This document shows positions 54,812 through 63,223 of a stretch of 64,000 nt of DNA, one piece after another. A model generated the notes under the pieces. It had not been told where the DNA came from. It did not search any database and saw only the letters and a program-made list of their open reading frames with translations. The DNA is from Pseudoduganella armeniaca (GTDB lineage: Bacteria; Pseudomonadota; Gammaproteobacteria; Burkholderiales; Burkholderiaceae_D): the NCBI RefSeq assembly GCF_003028855.1, contig NZ_CP028324.1, positions 3,844,001 to 3,908,000 of the forward strand, written 5' to 3'. The position numbers and the translations under genes were made by a program. How positions within the stretch are numbered: position 1 is the first letter of the stretch; every line of letters starts with the position of its first letter.

Positions 54812-54879
54812 ACGGGTTCCTCGCGGGCCCGGATCGGAGCGCGTGCTGGCGCCGCCAGCCGTGCCGTCGATCCCGCTGT

Positions 54880-56034
54880 CTAGGTCATCGCCTGGAACGT
54901 CGCCCGCAAGTGCGCGACGAAGGCATCGGGATTTTCCATCGCCGCGAAATGGCCACCACGGTCTGCCTCGCCGAAGAAGCGCAGATCGGCAAATCTCGCC
55001 GCGGCCCAGCGCCGCGACAGACGCAGCTGTTCGCCCGGGAACATGCTGACGCCCGCAGGCAGCGGGATGGGCGCAGCGGGCATTCCCTGCGCCATTTCCC
55101 TGGCGCCTTCCCAGTAGAAGCGGGCGGCGCTCGGCCCGGCGTTGGCCAGCCAATACAGCATCACGTTGTCGATCAGATGGTCGAGAGGGATCACGCGTTC
55201 CGGCTGCCCCGCGCTGTCCGACACGTCCTGGAACAGGGCGTACAGCCAGCTGGCCAGGCCCACCGGCGAATCCGCCAGCGCAAACGCCACCGACTGCGGT
55301 CGTGTGCTTTGCAGCTTCATGTAGCCGGCATATTCCCGGTCATACCGGGCGGCGTCTTCCAGCATGCGCCGCTCTTCCGGCGTGGCCGCGGCGACCTCTT
55401 GTTCCGTCGACCGGAACATCACCATGTTCAAGTGGATGCCCGCCAGGCCTGGCGCGCGCATGTGGGCAAGCGCGGTCGTCACCGCCGCGCCCCAGTCTCC
55501 GCCCTGGGCCAGCCACCGTTCGCCATAGCCCAGGCGCTGCATCAATTCCTGGAACGCCCGCGCGGTGCGGCCGACACCCCAGCCGGTTTCGGTCGGCTTG
55601 TCCGAGAAGCCGAAGCCGGGCAAGGATGGCATCACGACGTGGAACGCATCGGTGGCACGACCACCATGTTCGCGCGGCCGTGTCAGCGGACCGATCACTT
55701 CCCTGAACTCGAGGATCGACCCCGGCCAGCCATGCGTCAGCAGCAGCGGCGTCGCGCCCGCTTCCGGCGAACGGACGTGCAGGAAGTGAAAGCCCAGTCC
55801 ATCGATGACCGTACTGCTGCTGCCCCAGCCGTTGAGCAGGGCTTCGGCGGCACGCCAGTCGTAACCGCCGCGCCAACGGTCGACCAGCGCGCGGATACGG
55901 TCGAGGTGCGGCCCCTGCGAGCCGTCCGCGACCGTGCCCGCGTCGGGCCATCGGGTACGTCCCAGCCTGGCGGCGAGATCGTCCAGCTCCGGTTGGGGAA
56001 TGTGAATGAGATATGCATCGATTTGCTTGCTCAT
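54880..56034 (-). CDS. Epoxide hydrolase-like alpha/beta hydrolase with EHN domain
   Basis: 384 aa. N-terminal EHN domain (HIPQPELDDLAARLGRTRWP) as in eukaryotic-type microsomal epoxide hydrolases and their bacterial relatives. Alpha/beta hydrolase fold: HGWPGS oxyanion motif near 100, PSLPGFGFSDKPTETGWGVG, nucleophile Asp in AQGGDWGAAVTTA near 179, and the general-base His in DRGGHFAAME near 360. It would open epoxides to diols. Placed after a FAD monooxygenase, which could make epoxides or hydroxylated aromatics, and controlled by the MarR gene, it suggests a detoxification or catabolic operon. Confidence 0.91.
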   Translation of the reverse strand: MSKQIDAYLIHIPQPELDDLAARLGRTRWPDAGTVADGSQGPHLDRIRALVDRWRGGYDWRAAEALLNGWGSSSTVIDGLGFHFLHVRSPEAGATPLLLTHGWPGSILEFREVIGPLTRPREHGGRATDAFHVVMPSLPGFGFSDKPTETGWGVGRTARAFQELMQRLGYGERWLAQGGDWGAAVTTALAHMRAPGLAGIHLNMVMFRSTEQEVAAATPEERRMLEDAARYDREYAGYMKLQSTRPQSVAFALADSPVGLASWLYALFQDVSDSAGQPERVIPLDHLIDNVMLYWLANAGPSAARFYWEGAREMAQGMPAAPIPLPAGVSMFPGEQLRLSRRWAAARFADLRFFGEADRGGHFAAMENPDAFVAHLRATFQAMT

Positions 56035-56058
56035 GTCAGCCTTTGGGATGGGAATTGC

Positions 56059-57752
56059 CTACTCGTTGGTCGCACCGAACACCTTGTTGCAATACGTGAC
56101 CAGAAGTGCCGCTTCTGCGGCAGGCGCGCGGAAGGCGATGTGGCCGTCCGGACGGATCAACACCAGCGCGGGTTGACCGTCCATGCCGTAGGCGCCATGC
56201 GCCACGCCGTCCAGATCCGACAGGACCACGGCATCGTCCGGCTGCGCAAGCGCGGCCCCAGGATCAGCCTTGGCCGGATGAAGGTCCAGGGCGATGCGGC
56301 AGCGATGGCGCTGCGCAGCTGTGGCAGCGATTGTGCCTGCTGGCCGTCGAAAGCCAGCAGGGCCCAGCCCCAAGTATGGCCATCGGGATTGTAGATGTGC
56401 GCAAACAGGGTCGTCGACGTGCCGTCCGCCGCGATCACGTCCGCGTCGGGTGCGCGATCGCCGGGGTGCGGCACGTGGCGCCTCAGCAGCTCGCGCAGGC
56501 GGCCGAGGTGATCCTCGTTCAGCGGACTGTCCGGGTAGCCCACCGTCAGTTGCTGCAGGTCGTTGGTCCCCTGGATCAGCTCGCCGATATTCGGCAGGAA
56601 GCTGGCCGCGACGCGCATCGCCGCATCCGTCAACGTCCCGCGATAGACGCTGTTGCGAAATCCCTGCTCCTGCTGCTTGTCGAGGCGGCGATGCTCGCCG
56701 CCCCGCTCGGCGTCGTAGGACGTCAGCACGATGGACTGCGCCTGCCCGTCCAGTACCATGGCCAGCCGCCACGCGAGGCCGACGGCGTCGTGCAAGCCGG
56801 CATTCATGCCCTGACCGCCCGCCGGCAAGGTCAGGTGCCCGGCGTCGCCGGCCAGCAGGATGCGACCCTTGGCGTAGCCGGTCGATACGCCGTGCTGGAA
56901 GCGGCTGTGCGTCAGCCAGATCGGATCGGACAGCGTCAGCGTTTCGTCCTGCGTCACTTCGCGCGCGATCGCCTGCATCTCTTCCAGCGTCGGGTCCCGG
57001 TCCGGCAGTCCCGTGTCGTCGGACAGGAAGAACAAGCGGTGGTAACCCTCCCAGACCGGGAGCACGCCACAGAAGCCACGCGGATAGTAGAAGAACCACA
57101 GGTGGTCGAGGTCGGTCGAACGACGCCAACTCAGTTTCGCATCGACCTGGCGGTTCATGCAGTTCGGTAGTTTTTCAGGCTCGAAGTCGAGACCGAGTGC
57201 CTTGCGCACGAAGCCTTCGTGACCGTCGGCACCCACCACGTAACGGCAACGCAGCTTTTCGACAGGGCCTTCGGTCTCATGCTCGTCCGTTGCGCTGACG
57301 GTGGCGATCGACACCCATACCCCGTCCGCGTCCTGCTCCAGGGCGACCACCTTGCGGCCGCGCTCGACCGCGCCGCCTTTGGCTTGCACCTGGTCGGCCA
57401 GCACCGTCTCGATGACGTCCTGGCCGCTGTAGAGTACATCCGGGTAAGGACTCGCGACAGCGGCGATCGCGATCGGCTCCACGGTCTTCCCGTTCAGCAG
57501 CGTGTTGATCTGCGTGATCCGGTGCGATCGACTGGCCAGGGCATTGCGGATACCGATGCCGGCCAGCAGTTCTTGCGGCCGCGCCCACAGGTTGTTGGCG
57601 CGTGAATTCGGTTTCGCTTCGCGGCGTTGTTCGAAGAGGCGGAAGGCCACGCCGTGATGTGCCAGCGCACAGGCCGTGGTAAGGCCGATCGGGCCGCCAC
57701 CGATGACGATCACGTCGGTGTCAAAGCCTGCCTGCCTGGAACGGTTCGTCAT
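56059..57752 (-). CDS. FAD-dependent aromatic/polyketide monooxygenase (frameshifted)
   Basis: PHBH-fold flavoprotein monooxygenase, about 564 aa restored. FAD motifs: DVIVIGGGPIGLTTACALAH near 12-32, the DG motif YVVGADGHEGFVRKALG, and the GD motif GRILLAGDAGHLTLPAGGQG near 297, followed by MNAGLHDAVGLAWRLAMVLD. The C-terminal thioredoxin-like domain is split: one base is missing in the CCCC at 56256-56259; with it the protein reads LILGAALAQPDDAVVLSDLD and ends LLVTYCNKVFGATNE. Relatives hydroxylate phenols, polyketides or rifampicin. Stop and next start are 24 bases apart, so it shares a message with the hydrolase. Confidence 0.9.
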
Positions 57753-57755
57753 GCT

Positions 57756-58268
57756 TCATCCTTTCTCGGTCGGTTCCGGTAAGGAGGCATCCGGCGGCAG
57801 GTCGAGGACCTGTGCCAGCACCTCGCGCAATTCGGCCAGGACGGCGCTGGCGATGGCGACCCGTTCGGCACCGATGCGATCGAGCGCGATGCGATCGACC
57901 GCGGCGGCCGCTGATTCCGCGGCCGTCAGTGCCTTGCGGCCTGCCGGTGTCAGCACCACCAATCTGGCCCGTTGGTGGTGTGGATTGGCTGCGAACGTAA
58001 CGAATCCGCGCCCGGCCAGCAGCTCGACGACGCGCTGCACCGCCTGCCGCGTGAGGCCCATATTGCGGGCGATATGCGCCACCGGCAGGGGTGCCGGCGC
58101 ATAGCCCAAGGCCCCCAGCACCTGCCACCACGCGGTCGTCAGTCCGATCTCGCGGACGAGTTTGTTGCCCGAATCGACCAGGCAGCCATTCGTCGCAAAG
58201 ACGTTCAGCACCAGTTCGCGGATCGGCTGGGTACGGTTTTCGTTGTCCATGCGGTATGTTTGCGACAT
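57756..58268 (-). CDS. MarR family transcriptional regulator
   Basis: 170 aa winged-helix regulator. Helix-turn-helix: PVAHIARNMGLTRQAVQRVV (about 62-82), wing: FVTFAANPHHQRARLVVLTP, then a C-terminal dimerisation helix. Three bases separate it from the monooxygenase, which it probably controls. ATG 58268 is taken; ATG 58250 (MDNENRT) is also possible. A perfect 16-bp palindrome overlaps the first start, fitting autoregulation, with release by a phenolic or similar ligand, as in other MarR proteins. Confidence 0.9.
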   Translation of the reverse strand: MSQTYRMDNENRTQPIRELVLNVFATNGCLVDSGNKLVREIGLTTAWWQVLGALGYAPAPLPVAHIARNMGLTRQAVQRVVELLAGRGFVTFAANPHHQRARLVVLTPAGRKALTAAESAAAAVDRIALDRIGAERVAIASAVLAELREVLAQVLDLPPDASLPEPTEKG

Positions 58269-58283
58269 GACAGCATGCTGTCA
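58268..58283. promoter_or_regulatory. Palindromic candidate MarR operator
   Basis: TGACAGCATGCTGTCA, a perfect 16-bp palindrome, ends at the first base of the MarR start codon. On the minus strand its outer edge creates TTGACA, a perfect -35 hexamer, with AAACAT 17 bases on. A dimeric regulator bound here would block the promoter or the start. If TTGACA is the -35, the transcript would begin near ATG 58250. Confidence 0.6.
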
Positions 58284-58397
58284 ATTGTGCGGGAGGCGCA
58301 GCCGTGGCGCCGCCCGGTCAAAGGCGGTTCAGCCCGGCTCGGGATAGCACGCGTCGCTCGGTGACCAGCTGATGCGAAGCGCGCGCCCAATAGAAAA

Positions 58398-59516
58398 GGC
58401 GCTGTTCGCGTTAAGTAGTGGAACTTGCGCCACGGCGCGCTGTCTGATCTTCTGTTGAGATACCTCATGTGGATCAGGAGGCCGGCGATGGGTGCGACGC
58501 AGTTCCAGGCGATCTTGCAAGCGCTGCGCCAGCTGACGTTTGACGAGGTGACCGCCTTACAGGGCCTGCTGGCAACAGCCAGGCAAGGCGACGAATGCTG
58601 TTCCTTGATCGAGGCCGCCGCCGGCAGGCCGCCTTGTCCCCGTTGCGCATGTCCTCGTTGCCACCGCAGCGGCGCGGCCAACGGCCTGCAGCGCTATCGC
58701 TGCACCGCCTGCGGGCGCACCTTCAACGCGTTGACCGGTACGCCGCTGGCCCGGCTCCGGTTGCGCGACAAGTGGCTCGCCTACCTGGGGTGCCTGCTGG
58801 AATCGACCACGGTGCGCGCGGCGGCCGGGCGCGTGGCGGTGGCGCCATCGACCAGTTTTCGATGGCGCCACCGTTTTATTGCCGGGGTCCGGCGGGAGCG
58901 TCGTCCAAAGTTATCCCATATCGTCGAGGCGGACGAGACCTATCTGCTCGAATCGCAGAAGGGCTCGCGCCACCTGACCCGGCCGGCCCGCAAGCGCGGC
59001 GGCAAGGCCCGCCGACGCGGCTTGAACAAGGAATTCGATTGCATTCTCGTCGCGCGTGATCGCAGCCGTGTCACGCATGATTTCGTTACCGGGCGCGGAC
59101 CGGTCAGCGCTGCGCAACTGAAAGCGCATCTGCTACCGGTATTGGCGCCAGAGATTTTGTTGATCAGCGACGCGGCAAAGGCCTATCAGGCGTTCGCGCA
59201 GGCAGCGGGCCTCACGCACGAGGTCGTCAACGTGCGCGCTGGCATCAGGGCGCGCGGTGCCATTCATATTCAAAGTGTCAACGGCTGGCACAGCCGCTTC
59301 AAGGGCTGGCTGCAACGCTTCCACGGCGTTGCCAGCCGCTACCTTGCCAACTACACGGGCTGGCAACGCGTGCTGGACGCCGGCTCACCGGCGACACCGT
59401 CGGATTGGCTGCGCATCGGGGTGGCGCCGGGGCGGTACGGCGCAGGCTGCCAGTGACAGCGGCGCCCTCATAAAGTTTCATGACAAGCGGCAACGACTAG
59501 CTAACGCGAACAGCGC
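58398..59516 (+). mobile_element. IS1595-family insertion sequence
   Basis: 1119-bp element. Left end (58398) and right end (59516, read inward) share GGCGCTGTTCGCGTTA, 16 identical bases, and then TAGT after two mismatches. Flanks are atagaaaa (58390-58397) and ataaaaaa (59517-59524), a near-perfect 8-bp target duplication, as expected for IS1595. It carries one transposase gene. The right end touches the A-run of the aceA terminator. Confidence 0.85.
58488..59456 (+). CDS. IS1595-family transposase
   Basis: 322 aa from ATG 58488, six bases after AGGAGG; the frame also extends upstream. N-terminal zinc ribbon: CPRCACPRCHRSGAANGLQR YRCTACGRTF. Then LTGTPLARLRLRDKWLAYLG and the DDE-type core: HIVEADETYLLESQKGSRHL (first Asp), LLISDAAKAYQAF (second Asp) and HIQSVNGWHSRFKGWLQRFH (the NxxHSRFKxW motif of IS1595/ISXO2-type transposases). 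Intact, so the element may be mobile. Confidence 0.92.
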   Translation: MGATQFQAILQALRQLTFDEVTALQGLLATARQGDECCSLIEAAAGRPPCPRCACPRCHRSGAANGLQRYRCTACGRTFNALTGTPLARLRLRDKWLAYLGCLLESTTVRAAAGRVAVAPSTSFRWRHRFIAGVRRERRPKLSHIVEADETYLLESQKGSRHLTRPARKRGGKARRRGLNKEFDCILVARDRSRVTHDFVTGRGPVSAAQLKAHLLPVLAPEILLISDAAKAYQAFAQAAGLTHEVVNVRAGIRARGAIHIQSVNGWHSRFKGWLQRFHGVASRYLANYTGWQRVLDAGSPATPSDWLRIGVAPGRYGAGCQ

Positions 59517-59522
59517 CATAAA

Positions 59523-59548
59523 AAAACGCCGGGTCACCCCGGCGTTTT
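59523..59548 (-). terminator. Rho-independent terminator of aceA
   Basis: Stem AAAACGCCGGG / CCCGGCGTTTT (11 bp) around the loop TCAC, 23 bases after the aceA stop, with T-tracts on both sides so that it can work in both directions. The IS1595 element is inserted directly at its outer A/T tract. Confidence 0.85.
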
Positions 59549-59570
59549 CGCGTTCAGTCCCGACGATTCG

Positions 59571-61153
59571 TCAGAACTGGTTCATCGTGTTGTGCACGCC
59601 ACCGGCCTTCAGCGCCGCTTCGCCGCTGAAGTATTCCTTGTGGTCGTCGCCGATGTCCGAACCGGACATGTTCTGGTGCTTGACGCAGGCGATGCCCTGG
59701 CGGATTTCCTTGCGCTGCACGCCGGCCACGTAGCCCAGCATGCCCTGTTCGCCGAAGTATTCCTTGGCCAGGTTGTCGGTCGACAGCGCGGCCGTATGGT
59801 AGGTCGGCAGCGTGATCAGGTGGTGGAAGATGCCGGCTTCGCGGGCCGCGTCGGCCTGGAACGTGCGGATGCGCTCGTCCGCCTCGCGCGCCAGTTCCGA
59901 CTCGTCGTACTCGGCGCTCATCAGCTGGGCGCGGTCGTACTGCGACACATCCTTGCCCTGCTCCTTCATCGCGTCGTACACCTGCTGGCGGAAGTTCAGC
60001 GTCCAGTTGAACGACGGGCTGTTGTTGTACACCAGCTTGGCGTCCGGGATCACCTTGCGGATTTCCTTGACCATGCCGCCGATCTGGGCGATGTGCGGTT
60101 TCTCGGTTTCGATCCACAGCAGGTCGGCGCCGTTCTGCAACGAGGTGATGCAGTCCAGCACGCAGCGCGCTTCGCCGGTGCCCTGGCGGAACTGGAACAG
60201 GTTGCTCGGCAGGCGCTTCGGACGTACCAGCTTGCCGCCCTGCTTGATGACGACGTCGCCATTGGCCAGCGCGTCGGTCGTCACTTCCTCGACGTCCAGG
60301 AAGCTGTTGTACTGGTCGCCCAGGTCGCCCGGTTCACGGGTGTAGGCGATCTGCTTGGTCAGGCCGGCGCCCAGCGAGTCGGTACGGGCGACGATCACGC
60401 CGTCGTCCACGCCCAGCTCCAAGAACGCATAACGCACGGCGCGGATCTTGGCCAGGAAGTCCTCGTGCGGCACGGTGACCTTGCCGTCCTGGTGGCCGCA
60501 CTGCTTCTCGTCCGACACCTGGTTCTCGATCTGGATGCAGCAGGCGCCTGCCTCGATCATCTGCTTGGCCATCAGGTAGGTGGCCTCGGCGTTGCCGAAG
60601 CCGGCGTCGATGTCGGCGATGATCGGCACCACGTGGGTGACGAAGCCGTCGATCTTGGCCTGGATGGCGGCGCGGGCGACGTCGTCCTTGGCGGCGTCCA
60701 GCTGGCGGAACAGGCCGCCCAGTTCACGGGCGTCGGCCTGGCGCAGGAAGGTGTACAGCTCGCGGATCAGCGAGGCGACGGCGGTCTTCTCGTGCATCGA
60801 CTGGTCCGGCAGCGGGCCGAACTCGGAGCGCAGCGCGGCGACCATCCAGCCGGACAGGTACAGGTAGCGGCGGTCGGTGCTGTTGAAGTGCTTCTTGATC
60901 GAGATCAGCTTCTGCTGGCCGATGAAGCCGTGCCAGCAGCCCAGCGACTGGGTGTACTTGGACGGGTCGGCGTCATAGGCAGCCATGTCGCGGCGCATGA
61001 TGGCGGCCGTGTAGCGGGCGATATCCAGGCCGGTCTTGAAGCGGTTCTGCGCACGCATGCGGGCCGCGGACTCGGGTTGATGGCGTTCCAGGCGCTGCCC
61101 TCTTTCTGCTTCAGGGTGGCGATGGCATCGATATCGGTTTGGTACTGTGACAT
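59571..61153 (-). CDS. aceA: Isocitrate lyase (frameshifted near N-terminus)
   Basis: Splits isocitrate into glyoxylate and succinate, first step of the glyoxylate shunt. About 527 aa restored, the long bacterial class. Start ATG 61153 gives MSQYQTDIDAIATLKQKEGS; one missing base near 61073 is needed to read NAINPESAARMRAQNRFKTG. Motifs: ADIDAGFGNAEATYLMAKQM, IQIENQVSDEKQCGHQDGKV with the catalytic Cys of K-x-CGH near 218, VARTDSLGAGL, and LVYNNSPSFNWTLNF. As given, ATG 61058 would be called and 32 residues lost. Malate synthase is not in the window. Confidence 0.95.
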
Positions 61154-61666
61154 GGTGGCGCTCCAGAATGAGTGAATCGGAATCGGTTGGGTCCGCCGTG
61201 CCGCGGTGCTGTGTTGCAGTGCACGGATTGGCTGACCCGATGACTTCATTCTAGACGAAGTTCAGGAAAGTCCTATGTCTTATATAAGAGTTGTTGTTTT
61301 CTGAGTTTTCCATATTTTTCAGTTACTTAGATTTCATATTCCACACAGTGAAATGTCTTTTCGCGCAATGAGAGCAAAAAATGTTTCGATATGGCGGCGC
61401 AATACCATAATGTGAAATGACGTTCATTCTCATGAAAAATGGCGGGCTTTGGGTCAATCGCAGCGCGATTCCAGGCAGGACCCTTGTTGGGACTGGAATG
61501 TCGAAGGGCTCCCTGGACCCGAGACCGAAATCCGCGGTCAGACCCGGCGGGTCTGACCCCAGCTCTCTGCTGTTGGGTGTGGAAATGTCCGCGGCGCTGA
61601 GGAGACGTCGCTGAGTCGGCGGCCGGTTGCCACCCTGATCGCTCCGGCACCGGCGAGGCGGGTTCG
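61154..61666. other. 513-bp intergenic region upstream of aceA
   Basis: No convincing gene. A 107-codon minus-strand frame at 61327-61650 shows no conserved features. The part next to aceA (61250-61440) is markedly AT-rich and likely holds the aceA promoter; it contains the palindrome CTTATATAAG at about 61276-61285. An inverted repeat lies at 61536-61558. I cannot name the regulator. Confidence 0.5.
61536..61558. repeat. Inverted repeat GGTCAGACCC-GGC-GGGTCTGACC
   Basis: Perfect 10-bp arms with a three-base loop in the aceA upstream region, near the stop of the 244-aa gene on the minus strand. The GGTCAGACCC unit is a kind I associate with dispersed repeats in Massilia-like genomes. It could form a hairpin but has no T-run. 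Confidence 0.65.
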
Positions 61667-62401
61667 TTACGCGTTCCGCACCGGCAGCACGTGCCGGAAC
61701 GTCGGCTCGATATTCATCGCGTGGAGGTGGCGCACGATGTCCTCCAGCGTGGCGTCCTTCAGCAAGAGTCCTTCGGGCGTGGCTGCGGCGTCGGGCGCGG
61801 CAATCGGCTCCTCCGGCGCGCGCCGCAGGCTGTCCACCGCCTGCCGCACCTGTGCCATGCTGGCCCTCTCGACCCCTTGCAGGAACGCGGCCTGGGCGGC
61901 CAGCGGCGGCCGCATCTCGAGGCCCGGCTCGTCCGCGAACGACGCGCCCATGCCCGGGTGGATGAATGCCGCCCAGCGACCGCTGGCGCGGTTCAGGCAC
62001 GGCGGCAGCGCCACCGGGGCCAGCACGTCGGCGCGCGGCATGGCGGGACAATACGCGGCGCGCAGCAGGTCATGCAGCTGCTGCGCCAGCGCGGCCGGCA
62101 CCGGCTCGGCAAAGGAGAGCCACAGCCGGTAGCCGGTGGCACCGTCGATGCTGACGGCCGGTGCCGGCAGTCCCAGCCCGGCCTGCAGCTGGTTGGCCGC
62201 CTCGCACAGGCGTTCCCACTGGGCCGCGCCATCGGCGTCCGGCTGGGCGTCGAACCCCAGCACGATGGCGCGCACCGCTCCGTCCTGGCCGAGTGCGAAG
62301 GCGTGCGTGGCCTGCCCCTCCAGTTGCGCGGACAGTTCAGGGGCGCCCACCTGGCTGGACGGCAGGTACAGGCGCGTCAATTGTGCGATCAATTCTTGCA
62401 T
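61667..62401 (-). CDS. Conserved protein of unknown function, possibly primase-like (244 aa)
   Basis: No signal peptide or membrane helix. The middle, DGATGYRLWLSFAEPVPAAL followed by AQQLHDLL, and the segment PVALPPCLNRASGRWAAFIH, recall the archaeo-eukaryotic primase fold found in TOTE-type proteins (G.h.W..F..PvPA..A..L; then LPL...N...g...AFI). The match is partial and by eye. The C-terminal third has a helix AFLQGVERASMAQVRQAVDS and ends MNIEPTFRHVLPVRNA. Starts just before a divergent gene. Function unknown. Confidence 0.6.
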   Translation of the reverse strand: MQELIAQLTRLYLPSSQVGAPELSAQLEGQATHAFALGQDGAVRAIVLGFDAQPDADGAAQWERLCEAANQLQAGLGLPAPAVSIDGATGYRLWLSFAEPVPAALAQQLHDLLRAAYCPAMPRADVLAPVALPPCLNRASGRWAAFIHPGMGASFADEPGLEMRPPLAAQAAFLQGVERASMAQVRQAVDSLRRAPEEPIAAPDAAATPEGLLLKDATLEDIVRHLHAMNIEPTFRHVLPVRNA

Positions 62402-62508
62402 GCTGGTTCCTTGTTCGATGGGCCGATATTATCGCCGGGATGGCGGCGCCCCAGCGCGCGCTGCACTACAATAGCGCTCCTTCCCGCACGGCCCGCGCGC
62501 CTGACATC

Positions 62509-63207
62509 ATGAGCACCACCGACCTGCCCTTCCGGGCCACCACCGACGAAGCCTGCGCCTGGCTGGCGCAGCAGACCGCCACGCCCTGGACGCTGGCGCG
62601 CCTGCTGGAGCATGGCCTGACACCGTACGTCTGGCTCGACTACGACGCGACGCTGCCGGAGCTGTTCGGCGACGCCAACGGCGGCTATGCCGCGCCGATC
62701 TTCTTCGAAGGCGACATTACCCGGCTGGCCGCCGGCAGCGCGGACGTGCTGATCACCCTGACCAAGGACGCCTACGGCATCGTCGCCCGCCCGCCGGCAC
62801 CGGGCTTCACGCGCCGGCTGGACGAACTGCGTTTCCAGAAAAAGGACCTGGCGGCGCTGGCCAAGCGGCTGCTGCAGCCGCCCGCGGCAGCCAAGCCGGC
62901 GACGGAATCGCCGTTCGGCATCGGCAAGGACGACGTGCTGGCCGCTTTCGGCCGCCTGGTCCGGCTCGACCTGGCACAGGCGCTGGACGATGCGATCGGC
63001 ATCTTTGGCGACGACGGCGCGCGCGTCAAGGCCAGCGCGCGCAAGTCGAAGCGCCACGCCGTCTGGAATCCCGTGACGCTGGCCCTGGGCCTGCACGACG
63101 TCTACCGCGCCCCGCTCGGCCCATTGAAAAAGGCGTTCAATACGCACGAGTTCCTGCAGGCGTGGCGGGACGACTGGGAACAGTCGCTGCGCCTGCTGGG
63201 CAAATAG
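62509..63207 (+). CDS. Conserved hypothetical protein (232 aa)
   Basis: ATG 62509 (MSTTDLPFRATTDEACAWLA), divergent from the 244-aa gene. The N-terminal half resembles regulators of phage or plasmid type only weakly: WTLARLLEHGLTPYVWLDYD, FFEGDITRLAAGSADVLITL. The C-terminal half has PFGIGKDDVLAAFGRLVRLD and a basic stretch SARKSKRHAVWNPVTLALGL, then LKKAFNTHEFLQAWRDDWEQ, which could be a DNA-binding helix. No family named with confidence. Confidence 0.65.
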   Translation: MSTTDLPFRATTDEACAWLAQQTATPWTLARLLEHGLTPYVWLDYDATLPELFGDANGGYAAPIFFEGDITRLAAGSADVLITLTKDAYGIVARPPAPGFTRRLDELRFQKKDLAALAKRLLQPPAAAKPATESPFGIGKDDVLAAFGRLVRLDLAQALDDAIGIFGDDGARVKASARKSKRHAVWNPVTLALGLHDVYRAPLGPLKKAFNTHEFLQAWRDDWEQSLRLLGK

Positions 63208-63223
63208 CGCGCCTCAGCGCGCC

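Noticed and set aside
61327..61650. 107-aa minus-strand frame upstream of aceA
   Set aside because: No conserved features or ribosome-binding site; it crosses an inverted repeat and the AT-rich promoter region.
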